Below are positions 18,450 through 27,782 of a stretch of DNA of 40,000 nt, one piece after another. This DNA is from Mesostigma viride. Taxonomy: Eukaryota; Streptophyta; Mesostigmatophyceae; Mesostigmatales; Mesostigmataceae. Within the stretch, counting starts at the first letter, position 1; every line of letters starts with the position of its first letter. The position numbers were made by a program, and so were the translations under genes. The DNA lies in assembly GCA_009746045.1 (NCBI GenBank), contig RPFO01001384.1, positions 1 through 40,000 of the forward strand, written 5' to 3'. The notes under the pieces are model-generated. The model did not search any database, was not told where the DNA came from, and saw only the letters and a program-made list of their open reading frames with translations.

Positions 18450-18790
18450 CGACGTCGTAACCTACGGGACCGAGTACCGGGATCGTAAATTACCAACTCG
18501 TAGATTACTACCTCGCAAATTACTACCTCGTACCTTACTACCTCGTAAATTACTACCTCGTACATTACTACCTCGTACCTTACTACCTCGTACATTACTA
18601 CCTCGTAAATTACTACCTCGTAAATTACTACCTCGTAAATTACTACCTCGTAGTTTACGACGTCGGATCTTACCTCGGATCTAATTCGTAACTTACGAGA
18701 AAGATCCGACCTCGTATGTAAACCGTAAGAGTAAAAGCGGAGTAAATTACCACCTCGTAATTTACGCCTCGGATGCTTTTTACCACCCTC
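18450..18790. repeat. 15-bp satellite (TACTACCTCGTAAAT)
   Basis: About 12 near-perfect 15-bp units, alternating CTCGTAAATTACTAC and CTCGTACATTACTAC, from 18,490 to 18,660. They then decay into diverged copies and inverted pieces (TTACGAGAAAGATCCGACC) up to about 18,790. Confidence 0.95.
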
Positions 18791-19267
18791 GGACGAAAAG
18801 TATAGTGCATCGCCCGGTGTTTATCCTGCGGGCGGGGCTTGCTGGCCCCGTCCGGAGTGTGCTCGGGGTGCGGGAAAAACCACAGCTACTGGTTTATAAC
18901 GTCGACAACCCCCCATTTTCTGGTCATTAACCGGCGTATTCTTGTGGTTTAAGCTTCCGGCGACGGGCGAAAAGAGCTCTTACCATGACGGCATGCTCTG
19001 GGGAGGCGTTCCGAGAAGGACTGGGGCGGGCAGGCAAATTTACACGCGACAGTGCCCGCACGTCGCCTGCGCACCCCGGCGTACAAGGCAAAGCGCAGTG
19101 TTTCTCTCCTGGACGGCCCATCGCTGCCTTTGCCGGGCGGCATGTTGGGGAGGCGGCTCCTTCTTCCTTTCTTACCGCCCGTTTCATAGCTCATACCCCG
19201 TGAGTTTCCCAACGGAGGCGTGTTAATGATGAGCGGCTGCATGCATGAATGAACGGGTGTATGAATG
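18791..19267. other. GC-rich stretch without recognisable gene
   Basis: No frame on either strand shows a domain. At 19,196-19,230 lies CCGTGAGTTTCCCAACGGAGG followed by CGTGTTAATG, one of five copies of a short dispersed sequence found again between 31 and 33.2 kb. Confidence 0.5.
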
Positions 19268-19908
19268 AGGGAGGGGGGGAGGGAGGGAGGGAGGGAGGGA
19301 GGGAGGGAGGAGGGAGGGAGGGAGGGAGGGAGGGAGGGAGGGAGGGAGGGAGGGAGGAGGGAGGAGGGAGGGAGGAGGGAGGGAGGGAGGGAGGGAGGGA
19401 GGGAGGGAGGGAGGGAGGGAGGGAGGGAGGGAGGGAGGAGGGAGGGAGGGAGGGAGGGAGGAGGGAGGGAGGGAGGAGGGAGGGAGGAGGGAGGGAGGGA
19501 GGGAGGGAGGAGGGAGGAGGGAGGGAGGGAGGAGGGAGGGAGGGAGGGAGGGAGGGAGGAGGGAGGGAGGGAGGGAGGGAGGGAGGAGAGGGAGGGAGGG
19601 AGGGAGGGAGGGAGGGAGGGAGGGAGGGGGAGGGAGGGGGAGGGAGGGAGGGAGGAGGGAGGGAGGGAGGGAGGGAGGGAGGGAGGGAGGGAGGGAGGGA
19701 GGGAGGAGGAGGGAGGGAGGGAGGGAGGGAGGAGGAGGGAGGGAGGGAGGGAGGGAGGGAGGGAGGGAGGAGGGAGGGAGGGAGGGAGGGAGGGAGGGAG
19801 GGAGGGAGGGAGGGAGGGAGGGAGGGAGGGAGGGAGGGAGGGAGGGAGGGAGGGAGGGAGGGAGGAGGGAGGGAGGGAGGGAGGGAGGGAGGGAGGGAGG
19901 GAGGGAGG
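19268..19908. repeat. (GGGA)n/(GGAGG)n microsatellite, ~640 bp
   Basis: Pure GGGA tetramers with occasional GGAGGA interruptions. Long open frames on both strands (Gly/Glu/Arg on plus, Pro/Ser/Leu on minus) are artefacts of the repeat. Confidence 0.98.
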
Positions 19909-19915
19909 GTATGAC

Positions 19916-20314
<399 letters not shown>

Positions 20315-20323
20315 TCTGCTTAG

Positions 20324-20593
20324 GCGTTGGAGCACACGCATGCACTGGAGGAAGGGGGTGATGAAAACCCAGACCAACTGTCGCACCCACCCCTCCACCT
20401 TCACCAAGCGTAAGGCCAAGCGTGCCATGGGGTAGGGTAGCTGACGCAAGTCACCAACGTCAGGGTGCTCACCAGGCTGGTGGATGAGAAGATGGGGGGC
20501 AGGCCCCTGTCAGATGCAGAGAAGAAGAAAAGGAAAAGGATGCAGCAGGGCCGTGAGAACGTGCCCCCGGGTGTGGCATTAGCCACTATATAG
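20324..20593 (+). pseudogene. C-terminal exon of a degraded DDE-type transposase
   Basis: After an acceptor (CTGCTTAG) the sequence reads [18 protein letters not shown]. After a shift it reads [10 protein letters not shown], and after another [31 protein letters not shown] to TAG. The order and residues match the end of the transposase at 24,408-29,642 (GEALEHLHHV, KRGRAMG, PLSYAEQRARKRM). It is therefore a diverged relative, and the LEH glutamate that may be the third catalytic acid is kept. Two frame changes in 90 codons show decay. Upstream exons are replaced by simple repeats. Confidence 0.6.
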
Positions 20594-20639
20594 CTAGCTA
20601 GCTGGCTAGAGCTGTGTTATTAATGCATTGTACTATAGG

Positions 20640-21560
20640 CATGTGCCCCCAAGTATGCCTTCCTGCATTGTAAATATGATGCATAATGTAATGATGTGTT
20701 GTTTGGAACCTTCTGTACACCAAGGTGGAATGATTGCCATGAAACCCTTGGAAGAACAATAGAAAGCTGCTTTTTCTGTGGTATTTATGCTAGCATCTGT
20801 CACCAATTTGTTATCCAACCAGCCTGAAGCTTTGTGGGCAGGCTGCATGGGATGTGTTTCGAACATGTGCCAAGTTCCAGGTCCAACTGAGTTCATTTGA
20901 TGTCATTATATATGCACATGTGTGATGAAACCCTTGAAAAACCATGAAAAACTGCATTTTTGTGGTATTTATGCTAGCATTTGTCACCAGTTTGTCATCC
21001 AACCAGCCTTAAGCTTTGTGGGCAGGCTGCATGGGATGTGTTTCGAACATGTGCCAAGTCCCAGGTCCAACTGAGTTCATTTGATGTCATTATATATGCA
21101 AATGTGTGATGAAACCCTTGGAAAACCCTGAAAAACTGCATTTTTGTGGTGTTTATGCTAGCATCTGTCACCAATTTGTCATCCAACCAGCCTGAAACTT
21201 TGTGGGCATGCTGCATGGGATGTGTTTAGAACATATGCAAAGTTCCACGCCCAACTGAGTTCATTTGGTGTCATTATATATGCATATGTGTGATGAAACC
21301 CTTGGAAAACCCTGAAAAACTGCATTTTGGGGGTATTTATGCTGGCATCTGTCACCAATTTGTCATCCAACCAGCCTGAAAATTTGTGGGCATGCTATTT
21401 TGGATGTGTTTGAAACATGTGCAAAGTTCTAACCCCAACTGAGTTCATTTGGTGTCATTGTACAACATATGTGCATACACGTGAGGAAATGCTGAAAATT
21501 CGGTATTTTTATGCTAGCAAATGTCACCATGTTACCATGCTGCCCACTCCCAAAAAATTA
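20640..21560. repeat. 184-bp satellite, about five units
   Basis: ATCCAACCAGCC recurs at 20,813, 20,997, 21,181 and 21,365, exactly 184 bp apart each time, with a decayed unit after 21,480. Each unit holds CTGTCACCAATTTGTCATCC, GGCTGCATGGGATGTGTTT, CAACTGAGTTCATTTG and GATGAAACCCTTGGAAAA. Short minus-strand frames of 63-73 residues repeat with it and are not genes. The array directly follows the transposase remnant. Confidence 0.95.
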
Positions 21561-22059
21561 TTTGACCACATGCCACCATAAGATATCTGATTAGGCACCT
21601 TGGTGCCAAATTTGAGGCCAAACTAATCATTAGCCTATCCTAGAATAATTTTCAGGGTGGAAAAATGGCTTTTTGGAACAACACATCTCAGCCATGACGA
21701 ATTACAATGAATTCCCTATCCACTGGAAGTAGAAAGCCAAGTGTTTGGAGTAGCAGCTTGTGGCTAACCAGAATAATGACCAAAATGGAATCATCACCAT
21801 AATGGCTCCTGATTGGAACCCCACAAGTTACCCACAAGACCTTATCAGGTAGACATTGATAGTTATCAGAACTGGCGCCCACCATCACAATTACAATTCG
21901 TTCAAGTGGCCCGCCGGAGCGGCTGTACAATTTTTCCCAGTGAGCGCGCTGCCAAGTGTACTTGTGGGCAAATTTTTAGGTGCCCCGTCACTTCGAGGTA
22001 CTAAAAATTAGGCTACGGTACGAATTCAGCGAATTTCAGCGAATTTTCAGTCGAACCAA

Positions 22060-22260
22060 AGGAAGTGACGCCAACTACCAAAAAGTTTCCGTTACGAATT
22101 TTCAGCCCAACACTCGCGCAAAATGAAGTGACGGCAACTACCAAAAATTTTCCGTTACGAATTTTCACTCCCACACGTTTGCACAAAAGACTTGACGGCA
22201 ACTACCAAAAAGTTTCCGTTACGAATTTTCTGTCCCACACTTCGCGCAAATTTTAGTAGG
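22060..22260. repeat. 63-bp tandem repeat inside the candidate element
   Basis: CGGCAACTACCAAAAAGTTT followed by CCGTTACGAATTTTC recurs at 22,073, 22,136 and 22,200 (63 and 64 bp apart), with partial units on both sides. Confidence 0.9.
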
Positions 22261-22552
22261 GCTGCACGCAAGCTACCTTTCAAAATTTTGCGCTAGTATG
22301 GAACGCATTTCATTCGTCTGGAGGAACGCTGCCCGCCAACTACCCCCGTTCAGAAAGTTCCGCCGAAATTTACCCGAGATTTGGAAATCTGAACGTCCGC
22401 GCAAATTTTAGTAGGGCTGCACGCAAGCTACCTTTCAAAATTTTGCGCAAGTATGGAACGCAATTCATTCGTCCGGAGGAATGCTGCTCGTCAACTGCCC
22501 CCGTTCAGAAAGTTGCGCCGAACTTTACTTGAGATTTGGAAATCTGAACGTG
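22243..22552. repeat. 155-bp direct duplication inside the candidate element
   Basis: CGCGCAAATTTTAGTAGGGC at 22,243 recurs at 22,398. The units stay about 90% alike through AGCTACCTTTCAAAATTTTG and CCCCCGTTCAGAAAGTT to GGAAATCTGAACG. Confidence 0.9.
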
Positions 22553-22674
22553 CGGTTGGAGTTTCGCGGGGAAACCCAAGTTCCCAAGTAATTCACCAAT
22601 GACGCGCTTCGAACACTTGTCCGCTAAAACCTAAGCAGCCGCTCCGGCTGGCCACTTAAACGAAACTTGATAGT

Positions 22675-24407
22675 GGAATGATGTGACAACCTTGCCACAC
22701 CCGGCCCGTGATGAAGGGGATCGAAACGGTGGCGGGGTCAGTGGTGCGCTCCGCAGTCCTCACTACTGCCTGTGAGCCCTCATACAGCCGTGTCGCGTTT
22801 GCGCGCCATTATATCCTAGATCGACTATCACTTGGAAGGCATATATCCATAGCAATAGAGTACTCATGATGTGTGTGATCTGGACACTATATCCCCCCCC
22901 ACTTTTTAGCTCGAAAATGTGAAGAGCCAAAAAGTAAAATAAAGAGGATCACATAGGAGGAAAACATTTTCCCACGGCAGGACCACACATGTATGCTTTT
23001 CAAATAGGCTAAGCAATAACCTCTTCAGGGCTTTTTCAAGGATAAGCATAATCCTCTTCATGGCTTTTTCAAGGATTTAAGCCTAATCCTCTTCATAGCT
23101 TTTTAATTACAGGATAAGCTTAATCCTCTTCCAATTAAGTGCTCGACCCTGCAAGCAGCTTGGGTATATCGATCTCCGGCTCAGGCTGGCCGAACTGAAC
23201 CCACAAAGGGTTGTTAGCTCGTAAATAACCTGCATGTGTGATGCAGGTCACGGACATACTTGGCCGCCGATCGACCTCATGACAGGCAACTCCGTAGCCA
23301 ACCAGCTGTAGAATAAAACCATGATGCTTTATTTGGAAAGCATCCAAAACATTCACATTTAATTTCGATCAAAAGACATCGACAAGAATACAAGTGTTGT
23401 CTAGTCGTATAATGTGGTACAAGTTTGTGCGTCACTGTCCGAATAAGGCTAAGCGGTTCTTGATAACCTAGCAGGCCTCAGGTGACGCCACACTAGCTGC
23501 TCTGCTTGGCTTACGGCTGGCAGTGCCCCCTATCCTGTCTACTACCTATCCCGCTTCCCCCAGCTACTATGCAGCCGCCGGCCGCCGAGCCGGTCGCGAG
23601 GTGGTACCACATGTCCTTGCCCTGGTTGCGAGCTTGGCAGGCCTTGGCGCATCCGCGATGCACTGGGCCGCCTCTGCGTCCTAGCATCAATGTGCGTAGG
23701 CCTCCACAAGGGCGGCCTTGAGCACCGGTTTCAGCAGCGGGTCCCGGTTACGCTTCAGGCGGTGCCGGGCGGCCAAGACCTTGGGGTACTGGCGGTAGAG
23801 TGGGCCGGGGCGTCGGCGGGGCATGACCCACAACGGTCCGTACCCCCGCCAAAAACGACCAACTTACTCCGTCACCAAATTGGCGCGAGATCCCGAAAAT
23901 CTGGTGGGCGGGAAGGTGACGACGAGGCAAAAAGTCACGCAGCACCCATGGCGGCCGTGAAAATCCTAGCGACCGTCCTGAGAACACATTGCGGACAGCG
24001 AATTCATTTTGAGCCTTCATAACTCATCTACTTCACGTAGATATTTTTTTATCCTAAAGAAATCGGCCCATTTTTTCAGGAAAACAGAAAAAGGGCGGGC
24101 ATTTTCGCGAGGTCGGGTCAGGTCCGCTGCATTTTGCAGTGGACCCCCAAAAAGTCACACCGGAAACTTATCGAAAACGGCGACAGTGCAGTTCGAGGTA
24201 AGCCGCTCCCTCGATTCTATGACTAATTCAAAAAATTTTGACCGAAAAACTTTTTGTTAAAACGACTGCCATTGTAAATGCTGCGCTACCGCAAATTATG
24301 TTGTTGCTGGGAGGTGCTTGCGGGAGCGGTGATGGTGCACTAACGTAAAAATATGCCACTGTTTGGTTTCTTCGAATTTGGTCGTTCCACTTTCTCAGGC
24401 CGTTTAA
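22675..24407. other. Unassigned stretch with a ~35-bp repeat
   Basis: No credible gene. At 23,010-23,132, four units of TAATCCTCTTCATGGCTTTT (spacing 32, 35, 36) form a small tandem repeat. At about 24,119-24,145 a hairpin (GGTCCGCTGCA / TGCAGTGGACC, one mismatch) precedes the transposase gene. Short frames near 23,500-24,020 are Pro/Arg-rich and show no domain. Confidence 0.5.
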
Positions 24408-25489
24408 ATGGCTTCCAGAGCACATCCCTCGCTACTCTCGTGCCCAAGGTGCGATGAGCGCCTGCACGCGTCGCTCAACTACGTCTGTGATTCCTGCGGC
24501 ACAGACGCGAGCTGCATGGCTGGAGTCGACACAAGAGAGTGGTACGCACACGTCCAGAACCGCATTTACAGCTTAGTGAAGCCCACACCTTTCGCCAACA
24601 AGTTTTTCAGCGTGTCTCCTTTTCCTGAGCCGATTGAGCGCACCATGTTTACAAATTACGGGCGCCTAATAGAAAACTGGAGCCGCGAGCGTGAGGATGA
24701 CCAGGCAGCGCCAAAGAAGCGTAAAGTGCGCCTATTGATGCTTCCTCGAGACATTCAAGATCTCCTCAAGCAGGCTGTGCCTGGGGAGAATAAATGGGAG
24801 GGAGCAGTGTTGTTTTCAGCTGGCAGTGTAGGTGTTGTGGCCCCTCCCATGAAGCTTGTTTGGACTCAATCTCCCCACCAGGGCATCACCAAGTTGACAG
24901 TTCACTTCAGCTGGGTCGTGGTAAACCCAATGGGGAGTGTGAATGTGGCTAGGGATCATCAATTCAACGAGCTTGCTGCCAACGGGTTGGGGGGAGGAAC
25001 ACGGTAGAAGGGGTGAGGAATTTTGTCCAGCGTGTGGCTGCCTCGCGTGCCTTAGACAGGAGCACAGCCAACTGCACTGTGCCAGCCATCCCACAAGCCA
25101 CACGCGATGCAGCCATGCAATGGCTTTTGAATAACCCACCTCCTGCCTCAGCACCAATGAACTGGCGTGCTGACTTGCTTGGCAATGAGGGTAGCGCTAG
25201 CGGGAGTGAGGAGGAGGAGGCTCGCCCTGTCACACGTGCACGTGCTCGGCGTGCTGCTGCACCTAGGCTGCCTCGCCGTGTCACTGCTCGTGATGTGCAC
25301 ATCACAGGCCCGCTGGGGGGAGGGTGAACACATTGAGCGACGTGGAGCTGGCCCAGATCACCCCTGCCTTCCAGCGGTTTAGAGAGGCACTGCTGGTAAA
25401 CAACCTCGGTCACTGGGCCAACAACATCGACTGGTGCCTTCTCCGCCAAGTCGACTATCGTCCTTGAGCACTCCCCAGTTTTGTGGCAG
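24408..25489 (+). pseudogene. Transposase exon 1 (zinc finger and NLS part)
   Basis: The frame runs 199 codons to 24,989. A one-base slip in TTGGGGGGAGG continues it as RNTVEGVRNFVQRVAASRAL. A second slip in CTGGGGGGAGGG (25,315) continues it as RVNTLSDVELAQITPAFQRF, and a third near 25,463 gives EHSPVLWQ at the donor CAG|GTATGG. Residues include CPRC and CDSCG (zinc), APKKRKVRLLML (nuclear signal) and an Arg/Ala-rich stretch (TRARARRAAAPRLPRR) after a run of Glu. Confidence 0.55.
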
Positions 25490-25577
25490 GTATGGACCTT
25501 GCCTTTAATATAGTGCATGCCTGGCACTTGTGTTGCTGCTTGTGTGATGATGACGCGGCATTTTAATGTGCATGCAG
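25490..25577 (+). other. Intron of the transposase gene (88 bp)
   Basis: GTATGG...CATGCAG, phase 0, between LWQ and SMKQGSGNHDN. It is T-rich before the acceptor. Confidence 0.55.
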
Positions 25578-26060
25578 AGCATGAAGCAAGGCTCGGGAAA
25601 TCATGACAACCGCCACCATGCAAGGGGCTCATCTGGGAGGTTTAGGCCAACTCAGGTGTCCACCGTCACGCCTGTCAGCACTTCGCAGCCACGCAGCACG
25701 GAACCAAGACTTGTTCAGTCGCTTAGAAGGCAGCTCAAGGCAGCACTGCATGATGTCAGCCTTGGCAAGGATCGTGAGACTAAGTTGACAGCAAAAGTGG
25801 CAGAGCTGGAGGATGAACTCAAGAAGAAGACTAGAAGGATGGGAGTGTTTCTTCAATCCGCTCATGGCTGGAGGGGCCGTGCCATACCAGCATCACTTAG
25901 GGTGGGCAGGAAGGGCAAGGGGGGCAGGAAGGCTGGGTATCATCCCGGGCCCAAGGAAGGCAGACTTGTTGCCACAGGACGATGCTAGGCGGGCACGTTT
26001 GCTGTCAAGCGATGTTGCTGAGTTTCTGCAGCAGAGGTATGGGGAGGCAGAGTCGCTTAA

Positions 26061-27778
26061 CTCGTCGTCTGTCCCTGGTCCTAATTTTAGGACTGAGTTC
26101 AACTCAGTCCTAATTTTAGGACCTAATTTTGAGGTTTTGTAGAAAATTCGCCCCGGTCGGAATATTTGGCAGAAAATTTTTCTCAAAATTTATTCAAATA
26201 CTACTTGAAAAGATCTTTCTTGGACATATTTTTGGGATTTTTTTGGATTTGGTTTGGGAGGCTAACCGTACGGTGAAAGTACAGATGGTAAGGGTACATT
26301 TTCACGCGAAACGTGAGTTCCGGAAATGCACGACCTAGCCATGGCGGCTTGCGCCCATGCATGCAGTTTACGTTTTCGGACGATTTTGCGGGCCAAACCC
26401 AGGAAATAGATTTTTTATGTCCTAAAGATGATACAAGTGAATTTTAACCTCGCGGGGATGCGATTTACTGGGTGTCGGCACTGTTCTTGCTGGAAAAATC
26501 TGCGATTAGGCAGGTCGACGGAATGGATTACTACAATTGATTCCCGGATCAAATCGAAGGGTTTATAGGTTTCTTTCTACCTTTTATCATGTATTGTCGT
26601 AGATTAAGTCTAGTGGCAGTAAAGATTTGATGATTTCGACCACTCTGTCACGTCATGGTTTGTGTGCCGCAAAGTGCCACTTTTGCAGGCACCGCCTGGG
26701 CCAAGGTAACGCCAGCCGTGCCAGGTAAAGCTGGAATATCGCTGCTTCATCGTTTCTTGGTATTCTTACATGAGTTTAAGCTTGCGATGCGCTGTCAGTT
26801 TTGAGTCTTGCTGCTCTTTCTTGACCGTTGCCTGCCCCTCTCTAAAACCATCTTTTTAGATGATCTGACCAGGCATTTGCCTTACCGTAGCGTGGCTGTA
26901 CAAGGTTTTAGGTGCTGAATGGGTTGAAACGCTTTCATAGATGTTAGTTATTCTCTTGCTATGTTCATACTGCATGATTGTGTGGTCATGGGCTGCGTCA
27001 AGGGTACTGTCAAGCTTATACGGGTGAGTGAAAAATCTTGGTGATAAACCACTGTCATCATGTGCCAGCAGGTATCTTGGCCATGTCATGGCAAGGTAAT
27101 ACAGTTTTATCCATGTCCATTCTTGTAAAGAACAATTAAATGTGACTAACCTACCCATTATATCGGTGGTTATTACTTATAATACATCCCTTTGTAGCTA
27201 CGTATCCATACGCATTCCCTATATGTATGCATAGGCTTTTACACATACTAAGGTACAATATAACTGCAATATGATGATGCAAGTATGTTTTCCTATTATG
27301 CCTGAAGGGAAATGGGCTGATTGACATGGTTTGTGGCCACGCTACTATGAAGTATGACCGCACTTACATGCTTGCCAATTGCTAGCATGGCCCAGTCCTA
27401 TGTATAGGACTGGCAGTATTTGGCGTGTTTCAGGCAGTGCCAGTGGCCAAATGGAGTCCAGTTTTTTGCCACAGGTCAAGAACTATATTGTTTACATGCC
27501 TGTATTTTTTTAACATGCATATGGAATTTATTCAATTTTTGCCACTCATGCTTCCACACAAAAATGCAAATTCGCCGACGGTGCCATACATCCATGTAAT
27601 TTTTAGGAGTTTGGGTCAAGTTTTCACTGATGTAGTATTTTTGCCAGCAAGAGGACATCAAATACTCCATAGACCCACGTCTAAGCATCTTGGATGGACC
27701 CCCCACCTAGTCACTACACACGGTTGAAAAAGGTCAACTCAGTCCTATTATTAGGACTGAGTTGGGACAGACGACGAG
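26061..27778. mobile_element. Nested 1,718-bp TTAA-flanked DNA element
   Basis: TTAA at 26,057-26,060 and again at 27,779-27,782 flank a segment whose ends are perfect 15-bp inverted repeats (CTCGTCGTCTGTCCC at left, its complement at right). Removing the segment and one TTAA joins GAGTCGCTTAAG to GTGGATGCACTG and keeps the transposase frame open (GEAESLKVDALVAFHKAYPD). TTAA duplication is the signature of piggyBac-type transposition. The interior has no coding frame, so the element is non-autonomous. Both ends carry 14-bp palindromes TCCTA-N4-TAGGA. Confidence 0.85.
26079..27756. promoter_or_regulatory. Four TCCTA-N4-TAGGA palindromes in the nested element
   Basis: Positions 26,079-26,092, 26,108-26,121, 27,396-27,409 and 27,743-27,756. 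The outer five bases on each side are identical in all four, and the middle four differ (ATTT, ATTT, TGTA, TTAT). Three lie within 65 bp of the ends, as expected of transposase-binding sites. That role is inference. Confidence 0.6.
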
Positions 27779-27782
27779 TTAA

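Larger units (their letters stand above)
21882..22674. mobile_element. Candidate short non-autonomous element with inverted ends
   Basis: The left end is CACCATCACAATTACAATTC, then GTTCAAGTGGCC and CCGGAGCGGCTG. The reverse complement of the right end is CACTATCAAGTTTC, then GTTTAAGTGGCC and CCGGAGCGGCTG. The ends thus match over about 35-40 bp in inverted orientation, about 790 bp apart. CACTA-like termini suggest a CACTA-type relic, but no matching 3-bp target duplication is visible (GCC left, GAA right). The interior is two sets of direct repeats. There is no coding sequence. Confidence 0.55.

Noticed and set aside
20811-21370. Family of 63-73 residue minus-strand proteins (DDKLVTDASINT...)
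   Set aside because: They recur with the 184-bp satellite period and have no independent support.
22682-23491. Possible solo LTR beginning TGTGACAACC and ending GACGCCACA
   Set aside because: No matching target-site duplication, no second copy, and the ends do not form a convincing inverted pair.
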